Shown: positions 33,782 through 43,660, counted from the first letter of the stretch. The stretch is DNA of 64,000 nt from Bacteroidota bacterium (GCA_963169635.1 CAUJDL010000041.1:1-64000); one strand, 5' to 3'. The notes: generated by a model not told the origin, from the letters alone. Numbers and translations: made by a program.

Positions 33782-36019
33782 ATGAAAAAATATATTATTG
33801 GCTTTTGGTTTAGTATGCCAGTACAATTATTTATTTTACATTTCCGTAAATACCAGATTTTTCTTGTGTTATGGTATATTTTATTTGCTACTGTTGGCGG
33901 TGGTTTTTTAAGCAACTTTGGTGCATATTCTTTATTCTTAGCTCCTGAATATTATAATGATGTAAGTTTTATTAGTACTGCTATTGTTGGTTTTTCTGTT
34001 GGTGTATTTATTATGAGTTGGAATATCACCACATTTATTCTTTTTAGAAAACATATTCAGTTTTTAGCTACAACTGCTCAGCCTTTTTTAAAGTATTGTA
34101 TTAATAATGGTATTATTCCTTTTTTATTTTTATTATTTTATTTTTTTACTGCTATAAATTATAATTATCAAAGAGAGTTAAAACATGTATTAGAAATTAT
34201 TGTTTTATGCGGTGGTTTTCTTTTTGGTTTTCTTGTTGCTGTTACCATTGCTTTTGTATATTTTTTTAATGCCGATAAAAGAATTTTTAAAAATGTAGGT
34301 AGTACTATTGTTGCAGCTAATAAAAGATATACACTTACCTCTAACAGAAAAATTCTTCCTGATGATAAAAAAGAATTAAGAATAGATTGGTTTTTTAGTG
34401 CTCGTATGCATTTAAGAAAACCAAGAGATGTAAGACATTATTCTCAGCCTTTTTTAGACAGAATTTTTAAGCAACATCATATTGCCTCTATACTTGCATT
34501 TTTTATTGCTTTTGTAGTACTTATTGGTTTAGGGTTTTCGTCTGATTTAAAATTATTTCAAATACCTGCTGCTGCAAGTGTTACTATATTTTTTGCATTG
34601 TTAGTTGCAGTTGGTGGTGCTTTTTCTTTATTCTTAAAAACATGGAGTATTCCTGTACTTTTATTAACTTATTTATTGCTTAATTTTTTATATCAGCATA
34701 ATATTATTGATGCTCGTAATAAAGCTTATGGTATAAATTATGAAAATAAAAACGATAGACCCGAATACTCTAAAGAATCTATTTATGCTTTAGCAAATAA
34801 AGAAAATATTGCTAAAGATAAAGCTGCATTTATTAAAAGATTAAATGCTTGGAAAGCTAATCAAACTGAAGAAAAACCTGTTTTATATTTAATAAATACA
34901 AGTGGTGGAGGTATTCGTAGTGCAAACTTTACTTTTAGTATTTTACAAAGATTAGATGCTACTATTTTTAATAATCAATTAATGAAAAAAGCATTTTTTA
35001 TTAATGGTGCATCTGGTGGTTTGCTTGGTGCTGCATATTATAGAGAGTTATATTTAAGAAAACTATCAGATAATAAAATTAATTTACAAAGTCAGCAGTA
35101 TATAAATGATATTTCTAAAGATTTATTAAACCCAATTTTTTCTTCCTTTGTTAGTAGAGATATTATTAGTCCTGTTCAAAGATTTACTAAATCGGGGTTT
35201 CGTTATATTAAAGACAGAGGCTATGCTTTTGAAAGAAAATTAAATGATAATACACATGGCTACTTAAATAAAAATGTAGCTGATTATACAAGTGCAGAAG
35301 AACAAGCTATTATTCCTACTTTATTTTTTAATAGTACTATTAGTAGCGATGGTAGAAAAATGATTATTTGTACACAGCCTGTACGTTTTTTTATGGGCAA
35401 ATTAAAAGATAGCAATACATTATCTTCTCCTGTGCCTGATATAATAGACTTTAATAGTTTTTTTGCTAAACAAAATAGTATGCAAATTGGTGTACTTAGT
35501 GCCTTGCGTATGAATGCTACTTTTCCTTATGTATTACCCAATGTTTGGTTGCCTACAAATCCTGTTATAGATGTTATGGATGCTGGACTAAGAGATAATT
35601 ATGGACAAGAAAACACTTTAAGATTTATAGAAACTTTTAAAGATTGGCTAAAAGAAAATACTGCTAAAGTGGTAATAATACAAATAAGAGATAGAAATAT
35701 TAAAGATTGGGATGTAATAGATAAAGATAAAAGCCTCATAAGCCTTTTTACAAAACCAGCATTTTTATTACAATATAATTGGTACAGATTACAAGATTAT
35801 TATCAAGATGCACAATTAGATTATATGAATGAAAGCTATGGAAATAATATTGATGTTATACGTTTTCAATATGTACCTTCTGATAAAAATAAAGCAGCAA
35901 GTTTAAGTTTTCATTTAACTGCTGCAGAAAAAAAAGAAATTGCCTCTGCACTTAATAATGAAGTAAATATTGAAGAGTTTAATAAATTAATTTCTATATA
36001 TCATCAACAACTTCATTAA
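33782..36019 (+). CDS. Membrane-bound patatin-like phospholipase
   Basis: 745 residues. The N-terminal ~330 residues contain about seven membrane helices. The C-terminal half is a patatin domain: oxyanion segment NTSGGGIRSANF, nucleophile in NGASGGLLGAAYY (GxSxG) and the catalytic Asp in DAGLRDNYGQ. This is a lipid acyl hydrolase whose active site should be cytoplasmic. Substrate unknown. The N-terminal membrane part is unlike standard patatins and could sense or localise the enzyme. No neighbour in the same direction. Confidence 0.85.
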   Translation: MKKYIIGFWFSMPVQLFILHFRKYQIFLVLWYILFATVGGGFLSNFGAYSLFLAPEYYNDVSFISTAIVGFSVGVFIMSWNITTFILFRKHIQFLATTAQPFLKYCINNGIIPFLFLLFYFFTAINYNYQRELKHVLEIIVLCGGFLFGFLVAVTIAFVYFFNADKRIFKNVGSTIVAANKRYTLTSNRKILPDDKKELRIDWFFSARMHLRKPRDVRHYSQPFLDRIFKQHHIASILAFFIAFVVLIGLGFSSDLKLFQIPAAASVTIFFALLVAVGGAFSLFLKTWSIPVLLLTYLLLNFLYQHNIIDARNKAYGINYENKNDRPEYSKESIYALANKENIAKDKAAFIKRLNAWKANQTEEKPVLYLINTSGGGIRSANFTFSILQRLDATIFNNQLMKKAFFINGASGGLLGAAYYRELYLRKLSDNKINLQSQQYINDISKDLLNPIFSSFVSRDIISPVQRFTKSGFRYIKDRGYAFERKLNDNTHGYLNKNVADYTSAEEQAIIPTLFFNSTISSDGRKMIICTQPVRFFMGKLKDSNTLSSPVPDIIDFNSFFAKQNSMQIGVLSALRMNATFPYVLPNVWLPTNPVIDVMDAGLRDNYGQENTLRFIETFKDWLKENTAKVVIIQIRDRNIKDWDVIDKDKSLISLFTKPAFLLQYNWYRLQDYYQDAQLDYMNESYGNNIDVIRFQYVPSDKNKAASLSFHLTAAEKKEIASALNNEVNIEEFNKLISIYHQQLH

Positions 36020-36028
36020 AAATAAAAA

Positions 36029-36054
36029 AGCCACTTCTTAAAAAAGAAATGGCT
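36029..36054 (-). terminator. Terminator of the PfkB kinase gene
   Basis: Eleven-base arms AGCCACTTCTT and AAGAAATGGCT. On the minus strand a G.U wobble replaces a mismatch and TTTTTTATTTTT follows. It lies 22 bases after the stop at 36077. Confidence 0.75.
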
Positions 36055-36076
36055 AAATAAATTGTTGAAGATTTTA

Positions 36077-36997
36077 TTATACTAAGTTTATATCAAAATG
36101 TACAAGTTGTACAAATTCATTTAATCTTTCAGCAATATCTTCTTTTGTTAATTCTCTTAATCTTTCTGTTCCAAATTTTTCTACACAATAACTAGCCATT
36201 GCACTACCAACAATAATAGCTGTTTTCATGTTTTCGAAACTAATATCTTTTGTTTTTGCTAAATGTCCTATAAATCCTCCAGCAAAAGTATCTCCTGCAC
36301 CTGTTGGGTCAAATACTTCATCTAAAGGTAATGCTGGTGCAAAAAATACTTTATTGTTATGAAACAATAAGGCTCCATGTTCTCCTTTTTTTATAACTAA
36401 ATATTTAGGTCCCATGGTTAATATTTTTTTAGCAGAACGCATTAAAGAATAATCGCCACTTAATTGTCTTGCTTCGCTATCATTAATTACTAAAACATCT
36501 ACTTTAGTTAATAGTTTTTTTAAATCGTCCATAGCAACATCCATCCAAAAGTTCATAGTATCTAATACAACTAATTTTGGTCTGTTTTTTAATTGCTCTA
36601 TTACACTTAATTGTACAGCAGGTGCAAGATTGCCTAACATTAAAAACTCACAATCCTGAAAACTTTCTGGTACTTCTGGTTTAAAATCTCCTAAAACATT
36701 AAGCTCTGTAACCAAAGTATCTCTAGAGTTCATATCTAAATGATAACGACCACTCCAGAAAAAAGTTTTTTCATTTTTCTTTATTTGTACTCCTTCTAAA
36801 TTTACATTTCTTGCTGTTAAGCTATCAAGCTCTTCTTGAGGAAAATCTCCACCAACAACACTAATTTGCTTTACTGGTGTAAAATTACTTGCACACCAAG
36901 CAATATATGTTCCTGCACCACCAACTATTTTATCACTTTTTCCAAAAGGTGTTTCTATGGCATCAAAAGCCATTGAACCTACAACTACTAACGACAT
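36077..36997 (-). CDS. PfkB/ribokinase family sugar or nucleoside kinase
   Basis: 306 residues with the ribokinase signature DPTGAGDTFAGGFIGHLA (anion hole and catalytic Asp) and the N-terminal GGAGTYIA substrate loop. ATP-dependent phosphorylation of a sugar, nucleoside or related alcohol is expected; specificity cannot be read. Related proteins are annotated as sugar or adenosine kinases. It ends in its own terminator and its promoter region is short. No other sugar genes adjoin. Confidence 0.88.
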   Translation of the reverse strand: MSLVVVGSMAFDAIETPFGKSDKIVGGAGTYIAWCASNFTPVKQISVVGGDFPQEELDSLTARNVNLEGVQIKKNEKTFFWSGRYHLDMNSRDTLVTELNVLGDFKPEVPESFQDCEFLMLGNLAPAVQLSVIEQLKNRPKLVVLDTMNFWMDVAMDDLKKLLTKVDVLVINDSEARQLSGDYSLMRSAKKILTMGPKYLVIKKGEHGALLFHNNKVFFAPALPLDEVFDPTGAGDTFAGGFIGHLAKTKDISFENMKTAIIVGSAMASYCVEKFGTERLRELTKEDIAERLNEFVQLVHFDINLV

Positions 36998-37061
36998 ATT
37001 TTTTATTTTTTATGGCTGCGAAACTAATGGTTTGCTGCTATTTATGAAAAGATTTATAAAA

Positions 37062-37865
37062 CTATTGAAATACTTCATTTAAAATTTTGGCTAATCTTAT
37101 TCCGCCTTTTAATAATTGTGTATTTAAATCATTTTCAAAAATATAATTGTAACGATATTTTAATTTAGCTCCATCGGGTGTTTGAGCATAAATTTTATCT
37201 GCAATTATATATGATTCGTAAAACCATTTTTCTAAAGATGTATTTTGCCAAGATTCTCTTTGCTCTCTTGTTGTTCTGTTTAATATTGTAGCATATTCTG
37301 TATAGCTATATTGTTGAAAATCTACTAATTTTTCGTCCCAAACTGCATGTATGTTAGTTGGTTCATCAAACCAGGTAACTTTTATTCTGTTTCCTCCTAA
37401 ATCTTCTTCATGTCCTATATGTAATGGTTGATGCAAATCGCCTACCATGTGTATTAAAAATACAAGTGCTGTTTTTCTTTGTTCAATTGATAAGCTACGA
37501 TCGGCTATTTGATTTTTTAACACTAATATTTGATTATATAAATTATTACCAGCTTGACTTTTTAATTTTACAATAAATTCTTCTTCTTGTAAGCCACCAG
37601 GCATATTTACATAATGCCAAGTAGAAGTATGTTTCCAAGTTTTTGTAGTATCAGATTTTATAAAATCTGGCCAATTAGCCCACTCTGCTAATGTTTCATT
37701 GCCTAATAATTTTTTTATTTCTTTTTTGGCTTTTCTTGATAAATGATTTTGTGCAATTTCTGCTACAACTCTGTGTCCTGTAACACCCCAACTAAAACCT
37801 TCAATTGGTATAATTATTATTAATGAAAATACGATTGCTTTTAATAGTGTTATTCTTTTATTCAT
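37062..37865 (-). CDS. S1/P1 nuclease, exported
   Basis: 267 residues with a signal peptide (MNKRITLLKAIVFSLIIIIPIEGFS) that would leave Trp as the new N-terminus, as zinc coordination in this family needs. Zinc ligands are present: WGVTGHRVVAEIAQNHL, ANWPDFI, HTSTWHYVN, HMVGDLHQPLH and a late HAVWDEKL. It cleaves single-stranded DNA and RNA and 3'-nucleotides outside the cytoplasm, probably for phosphate and nucleoside scavenging. Downstream of mnmG in the same direction, 38 bases apart. Confidence 0.93.
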   Translation of the reverse strand: MNKRITLLKAIVFSLIIIIPIEGFSWGVTGHRVVAEIAQNHLSRKAKKEIKKLLGNETLAEWANWPDFIKSDTTKTWKHTSTWHYVNMPGGLQEEEFIVKLKSQAGNNLYNQILVLKNQIADRSLSIEQRKTALVFLIHMVGDLHQPLHIGHEEDLGGNRIKVTWFDEPTNIHAVWDEKLVDFQQYSYTEYATILNRTTREQRESWQNTSLEKWFYESYIIADKIYAQTPDGAKLKYRYNYIFENDLNTQLLKGGIRLAKILNEVFQ

Positions 37866-37903
37866 GTGTTTATTTTTATTATTGATTGTAAATATTTTTT
37901 TAT

Positions 37904-39772
37904 TTATCTGCCCATATATACCATTAAAATTTGTACATCACTTGGGTTTACACCACTTATTCTACTTGCCTGACCTAATGTTCTTGGTTTTATTTTTTTA
38001 AATTTTTGTAATGCTTCGTTTGAGAGTGCTGCTACTTTATCGTAATTAAATGTATTAGGAATAATTAATTCTTCCATTTGGCTCATTTTATCTACCAACT
38101 CTTGTTCTTTTTCAATATATCTTTCGTATTTAATTTGTGTTTCTGCCTGTTCTAAAACTTCAATTTTTTCATCTCCTATTTCATTGGTTAAAGCAGTTGA
38201 ATAATTTATTAACTGTTTTAAACTAACACCTGGCCTTAATAAAATTTTTGCAGCTTTTTGTTTTTCTGTTGTTGGTGCAGATTGTATTGTTTCAAAAAAA
38301 GGATTAATAGCTGATGGCTCTAAATAAATAGTATTTAAAAGGGTTTTAATTTTTTCTATCTGTTGTAATTTGTTTTGTACTTTATCCATTCTTTCTTGAG
38401 AAGCTAAGCCTAATTGATGGCTTAATGGCGTAAGTCTTAAATCTGCATTATCTTGTCTTAAAAGTGTTCTAAACTCTGCTCTGCTTGTAAACATTCTATA
38501 AGGCTCTTCTGTTCCTTTGCTAATTAAATCATCTATTAATACACCAATATAAGCTTCATTTCTTTTTAAGATAAAAGGAGTTAAATTTTTGGCTTTTTGA
38601 TGTGCATTTATACCTGCAATAATACCTTGACAAGCAGCTTCTTCATAGCCTGTTGTACCATTTATCTGCCCTGCAAAGAATAAGTTATATATTATTTTTG
38701 TTTCTAATGTGTGGTAAAGTTGTGTTGGTGGAAAATAATCGTACTCTATTGCATAGCCTGGTCTAAAAATTCTTGCATTTTCAAAACCTGGTACAGTTCT
38801 TAATGCTTTTACTTGTACATCTTCTGGTAATGAAGTAGAAAAACCATTTACATAAATTTCTACTGTATTCCACCCTTCTGGTTCTACAAAAAGCTGATGT
38901 CTGTCTTTATCTGCAAAACGATTTATTTTATCTTCAATACTTGGGCAATATCTTGGTCCAACACCTTCAATTCTTCCTTGATACATAGGGCTTCTATCAA
39001 AGCCTGTTTTTAAAATTTCGTGTACAGCAGTATTGGTATAAGTAATATGACAACTTCTTTGTTGTGCTGGTTTTATTTTTTCTATATCTAAAAATGAAAA
39101 GCCTGTAATTTCTTCATCGCCTTGCTGGGTTTCCATTTTACTATAATCTAAGCTTCTACCATCAACCCTTGGTGGTGTACCTGTTTTTAATCTACTGCTT
39201 TCAAAACCAAAGGTTACTAATTGTTCTGTTATTCCTGTTGCTGCTTTTTCAGCAATTCTTCCACCACCTAATTGTTTTTCTCCTATATGAATAATTCCAT
39301 TTAAAAATGTGCCACTTGTAATAACTACAGCATCTGCAAATATTTGATGGCCTAAACCTGTAATTACTCCACAGGCAGTATTGTTTTTAATAATCAGTTC
39401 TTTAACATTATCTTGATAAAAGTCCACATTATTGGTTTGCTCAAGCATTTCTCTCCAAGTAGCAGAAAACAACATTCTATCATTTTGGGTTCTTGGACTC
39501 CACATTGCTGGACCTTTACTTCTGTTTAAAATGCGAAACTGAATCATGCTTTTATCTGTAACAATACCACTGTAACCACCCAAAGCATCAATTTCTCTAA
39601 TAATTTGTCCCTTACCAATACCTCCCATTGCAGGATTACAACTCATTTGTGCAATCGTTTGCATGTTCATGGTAATTAATAAAACTTTGCTACCCATATT
39701 TGCTGCAGCAGCTGCAGCTTCGCAACCTGCATGACCTGCACCTACTACAATTACATCATATTTTTGAAACAT
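37904..39772 (-). CDS. mnmG: tRNA uridine-5-carboxymethylaminomethyl modification enzyme MnmG
   Basis: 622 residues. FAD-binding VVGAGHAGCEAAAAAANMG at the N-terminus, GGIGKGQIIREIDALGG, the catalytic CHITYTN region, and the C-terminal helical domain ending in RISGVNPSDVQILMVYMG. With MnmE it modifies U34 of several tRNAs. Two parS-like sites lie just upstream; the -7 box (39777-39784) is 4 bases before the ATG, so the transcript is probably leaderless. Confidence 0.97.
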   Translation of the reverse strand: MFQKYDVIVVGAGHAGCEAAAAAANMGSKVLLITMNMQTIAQMSCNPAMGGIGKGQIIREIDALGGYSGIVTDKSMIQFRILNRSKGPAMWSPRTQNDRMLFSATWREMLEQTNNVDFYQDNVKELIIKNNTACGVITGLGHQIFADAVVITSGTFLNGIIHIGEKQLGGGRIAEKAATGITEQLVTFGFESSRLKTGTPPRVDGRSLDYSKMETQQGDEEITGFSFLDIEKIKPAQQRSCHITYTNTAVHEILKTGFDRSPMYQGRIEGVGPRYCPSIEDKINRFADKDRHQLFVEPEGWNTVEIYVNGFSTSLPEDVQVKALRTVPGFENARIFRPGYAIEYDYFPPTQLYHTLETKIIYNLFFAGQINGTTGYEEAACQGIIAGINAHQKAKNLTPFILKRNEAYIGVLIDDLISKGTEEPYRMFTSRAEFRTLLRQDNADLRLTPLSHQLGLASQERMDKVQNKLQQIEKIKTLLNTIYLEPSAINPFFETIQSAPTTEKQKAAKILLRPGVSLKQLINYSTALTNEIGDEKIEVLEQAETQIKYERYIEKEQELVDKMSQMEELIIPNTFNYDKVAALSNEALQKFKKIKPRTLGQASRISGVNPSDVQILMVYMGR

Positions 39773-39776
39773 CTGG

Positions 39777-39784
39777 CAAAGATA
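39777..39784 (-). promoter_or_regulatory. -7 box of mnmG
   Basis: CAAAGATA on the plus strand gives TATCTTTG on the minus strand, a perfect TAnnTTTG box, 4 bases before the start codon. Confidence 0.5.
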
Positions 39785-39818
39785 TATTTAGGAGAATGAT
39801 TTTTTAGATACTAGTTTT

Positions 39819-39874
39819 TTTGTGACACGTGAAACATCTTTAAGCCTTCTTGCCCTTTGTGACACGTGGAACAT
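39819..39874 (-). repeat. Tandem parS-like sites upstream of mnmG
   Basis: Two copies, plus-strand TTTGTGACACGTGAAACAT (39819-39837) and TTTGTGACACGTGGAACAT (39856-39874), 37 bases apart. On the minus strand they read TGTTTCACGTGTCACA and TGTTCCACGTGTCACA. The ParB site consensus is TGTTnCACGTGAAACA; both match at 14 of 16 positions, with one arm perfect. The second copy ends two bases from the ybeY stop codon. Confidence 0.5.
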
Positions 39875-39875
39875 T

Positions 39876-40343
39876 TTACTGTTTATTAAATTGCTTGATA
39901 TAAAAGTTTTCTTTTTGGCGAATGATGGCTATATCTTCTTTTCGTTTATCCTTATATCCACATAAATGTAAAGCTCCATGAAAAACTACTCTTTCTACTT
40001 CTTCATTAAAACTTAACTTAAGTTGTTGGGCATTTTCTTTTAATCTATCTACACTTATATATGCTTCTGCTTCTATTGCATCTCCTTTAGCAGATAAACA
40101 AAAAGTAATTATATCGGTATAATAATGATGATTTAAAAACTCTTTATTAATATTTATCAAAAACTCATCTGAACAAAAAATATAAGTAAGTGTGTTTAAA
40201 GAAACTTTTTCTTGTTTAAATATTTCCTTTACAAAATGCTTTAAAGCAGCTTTTTTAGTATAATTTAATTGCTTATCAGCATATCTAAAATAAATGGAAG
40301 ATTTGGTTTTGTTAATACTACTATTACTCATATTTAACATCAT
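39876..40343 (-). CDS. ybeY: Endoribonuclease YbeY
   Basis: 155 residues of the rRNA maturation/quality-control endoribonuclease family. The metal motif is HGALHLCGYKDK: the first two His match HxxxHxxGYxH and the third ligand position is Asp instead of His, which I believe is usual in this phylum. The central SDEFLININKEFLNHHYYTDIITF is the conserved DIxSFP-equivalent region. The exact start is uncertain among three Met codons (MMLNM). Upstream of mnmG in the same direction. Confidence 0.92.
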   Translation of the reverse strand: MMLNMSNSSINKTKSSIYFRYADKQLNYTKKAALKHFVKEIFKQEKVSLNTLTYIFCSDEFLININKEFLNHHYYTDIITFCLSAKGDAIEAEAYISVDRLKENAQQLKLSFNEEVERVVFHGALHLCGYKDKRKEDIAIIRQKENFYIKQFNKQ

Positions 40344-40487
40344 TTATATTTATTAGTTTTTGTATATCTGTTTAATAAGGGAAATTTTAATTAAAATTTA
40401 GTAACTATTAAATGATTAATTCTATTCTTTAAAAATATTGATACTATTAAAACTTTGTAAAAATACAAGGCTTTCTTTTCTTTGCAC

Positions 40488-41054
40488 ATGGCTATAGAAA
40501 AAATTGTAATAATTACTGCTCCTTCTGGTGCTGGAAAAACTTCTATTACCAGATTTTTATTAAATAAATATACCTATTTAGATTTCTCCATTTCTGCAGC
40601 TACAAGAAGTCCTAGAAATAATGAAAAAAATGGGGTAGATTATTATTTTATTTCTGTTCTAGATTTTCAGCAAAAAATTAAAGACAATGCTTTTGCAGAA
40701 TGGGAAATGGTGTATGAAGGTAAATATTATGGCACTTTAAAATCTGAACTTGAAAGAATTTGGCAAAATGGTAAAACACCTATTTTAGATATTGATGTAA
40801 AAGGAGCAATTCATATACAACAACAATATCCTCATCAAACATTATCTATTTTTATACAACCTCCAAGTATAGATATTTTAAAAGAAAGATTAGATAGCCG
40901 TGGTACAGAAACACCTGAAAGTATTAATACCAGATTAAACAAGGCTGCTTATGAAATTTCTTTTAACCACTCTTTTAATAAAATTATTATCAATGATAAT
41001 TTAGAAAAAGCTTGTAAAGAAGCAGAAGAAGCTATTCAAAAATTTTTAGAATAA
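40488..41054 (+). CDS. gmk: Guanylate kinase
   Basis: 188 residues from ATG at 40488; the ORF track adds two residues from a TTG. P-loop APSGAGKTS, GMP-binding SAATRSPRNNEKNGVDYYF, and IDVKGAIHIQQQYP of the Walker B region, then LKERLDSRGTE of the lid. It phosphorylates GMP to GDP and is essential for GTP and signalling nucleotides. Divergent from ybeY. Confidence 0.97.
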   Translation: MAIEKIVIITAPSGAGKTSITRFLLNKYTYLDFSISAATRSPRNNEKNGVDYYFISVLDFQQKIKDNAFAEWEMVYEGKYYGTLKSELERIWQNGKTPILDIDVKGAIHIQQQYPHQTLSIFIQPPSIDILKERLDSRGTETPESINTRLNKAAYEISFNHSFNKIIINDNLEKACKEAEEAIQKFLE

Positions 41055-41071
41055 TCTATAAACTGCATAAA

Positions 41072-41102
41072 AAAAGGAACTCCTAGTTAAGAAGCTCCTT
41101 TT
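41072..41102 (-). terminator. Terminator between gmk and the foldase gene
   Basis: Arms AAAAGGAACT (41072-41081) and AGCTCCTTTT (41093-41102). The one C.A mismatch becomes G.U on the minus strand, where a run of T follows. It probably ends the foldase transcript and may also serve gmk. Confidence 0.7.
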
Positions 41103-41122
41103 AAAAAATTAATTATTCTCTA

Positions 41123-43228
41123 TTAATATACTTTGTATCTATAGTCTTTAATGGTTGCTGCATTTCTTAAAGCACTAGTTGCTCTTGTTGCTGCATTTTT
41201 AAACTGTGCAATAATATTTTGTTTAATAGCTTCATTATCTTGCATAGTTGGCATTGCCTGAATTGATAAAGATTTAATAGCTAAAACACCTGTATTTCCT
41301 GCAATTGGTGTAGATACTTTATTTAACATTGATTGATTAAATGCAGCACCTACAGCTTTTTGCTCATAACCAATAGCTGGTATTGCTGGGTTTGCAAAAA
41401 ATAAACTATCTGCTTGTTGAATCATTGATCCTGCACTTTGAGCATACTCTTCTAAACTATTACCTTTAAATTTAGTATCAATAATTAGTTTAGCTTTTTT
41501 CTCATTACGTATAAAAGGCTCTACCAGAGGACGAGCAGCTGCAACAGATTTTAAACCTTTTTTATTAATATCTGTAACTATTGCTACAACATAATTATCG
41601 CCAAGTTCTATTGGTTCGCTTACATTATTTACATCTTTTTCATATAACCATCTTACTAAACCACGTACAGATTCTTGTTGAAAATTAGGTAATGTAAAAT
41701 CATTTTCTTTTACTTCTAATGCAACTAATATTGGTTTATTAAGTTTATTAGCTTCATCATCAAATTGCTTTTTGTTTTTAATATTAGCAGCAAATTGTAA
41801 TGCAGCAGTACTAGCTATATTCACTGTTTCGTTACTAGCAATAATTGGTTTTGCTAAATAAGCTACTTTAACTGCTTCTGTAAAATTTTTCTGACTAATT
41901 ACTTCAATATAATGATATCCTGAATATGCATCATTTTCTACTTTTACTACTTTTTTATCTCCTGCTTTACCATAAAAAATTGTTTCTGCAAACTCTTTAC
42001 TAATACCTGCAAATTGTTGTAATGCAAAATCGTATTCTCCTTTAGTAGCTTTACTTCCACCATCATCACTATATTTTTGAACTAACATATTAAAATCTGT
42101 TCCTGGTAGTTTTGCCAACATTTCTACACTATCAATTCTATTCTTTGCAATACTATCTTCTAAAACAGGATTTCTTCTATCTTCAGTTTTTACTAAAATA
42201 TGTCTAACTTTTACACTATCTGGTAAATTTCTTTTACCAATCTTTTTAGCTATTACAAAATTAGAAGCATCAATATAAGGGCCAAAAACATTACCATCTG
42301 CTAATAATTTAATACTATCTGCATTTGGTATTCTTAAATCTTTTTTAGGCATATAAGCATCTAAGTAAGGAATTTCTGTTCCTGTACGTGCTAAATATGC
42401 TTCAGTATTTGGTGCTGATGCAAAATCTGCTTTTAAACTTATTACTTGATTATAAGCATTAGCAGAATCTGTTGATGATGGTGCAGTATTAAAAGTGATA
42501 TAAGAAAAATTTCTTGTTTCTTCTTTTTGTTCAAAACCAGAAGGGTATTTTTTAATATAAGCAGCTATTTCATTATCAGATATTTCTTTTACTGCTGTAT
42601 CTGATATTGCATTATAAGGCACATAAACATATTGAATACTAGCTAAGCTGCTATTATCTGCTTTTTGCTTTTCAATTAACCAAGTTGGTGCATAAGCACT
42701 ATGTTGTAATAATGCATCAAACTTTGTTTTTAAAGCTTGTTGTTGAATAGGCTCTATGTAAGTTTGAATAACGCCTTGAATATTTTCGGCATTTTTAGAT
42801 TTCTTAAGCTGAGCAAAAGCCTGACGAGCTTCATCTGCTTTAAACATTCCATTTTCATCTACAAATTGTTGCTCTCTTCTTAAAGGAGAGTTTTCGCCAA
42901 ATAATACATCACTAATTTCTTTACCTGTAACAGTTAAGCCTAATTTTTCACACTCTTGTTCTAATAATATTCTATCAATTTCCATATTCCAAAGCTGAGG
43001 AATAATTCCATTTCTATCTTGTCCACCAGCTGAGTACATATTTACTTTTTGGTCAAAACTACCAAGCTCTATTGAGGTACCATTTACTTTACCAATTTCT
43101 GAATTAGCAGTCATACCACTATAACCTCTACCTACACCATCTTGTAATATAAAGGCTATCATTGCTAATGCAATAATTCCAAAAATTATCCATGCACCCT
43201 TATCACGTATTGTTTGAATAACAGACAT
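41123..43228 (-). CDS. PpiD-like peptidyl-prolyl isomerase / foldase
   Basis: 701 residues. One N-terminal membrane anchor (WIIFGIIALAMIAFILQDG), then a SurA-N-like chaperone domain, a parvulin domain (VRHILVKTEDRRNP...SDDGGSKATKGEYDFA), and a second degenerate C-terminal region. The topology is PpiD/PrsA-like: anchored in the inner membrane with the folding domains in the periplasm, assisting outer-membrane and secreted proteins. Of interest because many exported proteins are encoded here. A well-formed promoter lies upstream at 43262-43292. Confidence 0.9.
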   Translation of the reverse strand: MSVIQTIRDKGAWIIFGIIALAMIAFILQDGVGRGYSGMTANSEIGKVNGTSIELGSFDQKVNMYSAGGQDRNGIIPQLWNMEIDRILLEQECEKLGLTVTGKEISDVLFGENSPLRREQQFVDENGMFKADEARQAFAQLKKSKNAENIQGVIQTYIEPIQQQALKTKFDALLQHSAYAPTWLIEKQKADNSSLASIQYVYVPYNAISDTAVKEISDNEIAAYIKKYPSGFEQKEETRNFSYITFNTAPSSTDSANAYNQVISLKADFASAPNTEAYLARTGTEIPYLDAYMPKKDLRIPNADSIKLLADGNVFGPYIDASNFVIAKKIGKRNLPDSVKVRHILVKTEDRRNPVLEDSIAKNRIDSVEMLAKLPGTDFNMLVQKYSDDGGSKATKGEYDFALQQFAGISKEFAETIFYGKAGDKKVVKVENDAYSGYHYIEVISQKNFTEAVKVAYLAKPIIASNETVNIASTAALQFAANIKNKKQFDDEANKLNKPILVALEVKENDFTLPNFQQESVRGLVRWLYEKDVNNVSEPIELGDNYVVAIVTDINKKGLKSVAAARPLVEPFIRNEKKAKLIIDTKFKGNSLEEYAQSAGSMIQQADSLFFANPAIPAIGYEQKAVGAAFNQSMLNKVSTPIAGNTGVLAIKSLSIQAMPTMQDNEAIKQNIIAQFKNAATRATSALRNAATIKDYRYKVY

Positions 43229-43261
43229 AATTAACTATTATATTTTATTTTTAAAGGAGAG

Positions 43262-43292
43262 CAAAATTAGGGTTTTAAAGTTATTGAACAAA
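43262..43292 (-). promoter_or_regulatory. Promoter of the PpiD-like gene
   Basis: Minus strand TTTG (plus CAAA 43289-43292), 19 bases, TAATTTTG (plus CAAAATTA 43262-43269). Both match the Bacteroidota sigma factor consensus, at ideal spacing. Confidence 0.65.
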
Positions 43293-43660
43293 TTGTGGAT
43301 AAACTTCTATAATCTTTTATTGGCTTATATTCTTAAAATATGAAAAATTTAAAATCTTTTATTTTTTTGGATTCTTTAATCTCAAAATTTTTGGCTTAAA
43401 AAACTTTTAAACATATCGCTGTTAAAAAAGCATATTTGATGTGTATAAATTACATTTTGTAAAAAATAATTGTTGAAAGAAAAAGTATAAGTATGTCCTA
43501 TATAATTAAAATATTAAATACCAAAGAAAGATTACACTTTTTATAGTTAGTTACTTAACAGTGAATAAGTAGTGATTTGTAAAATGTGTATTTAATAACA
43601 TTTGTTTTTAACAGATGTATATAACAACTAAAAAGCTTTGATTTTATTAAAAACTTACTT

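Noticed and set aside
43294-43302. Replication origin signalled by TGTGGATAA
   Set aside because: Only one perfect DnaA box is present, there is no dnaA, dnaN or further boxes nearby, and a single 9-mer is expected by chance in AT-rich DNA of this size.
43339-43398. 19-codon ORF MKNLKSFIFLDSLISKFLA
   Set aside because: It is short, lies in a promoter-rich region and has no supporting ribosome signal or similarity.
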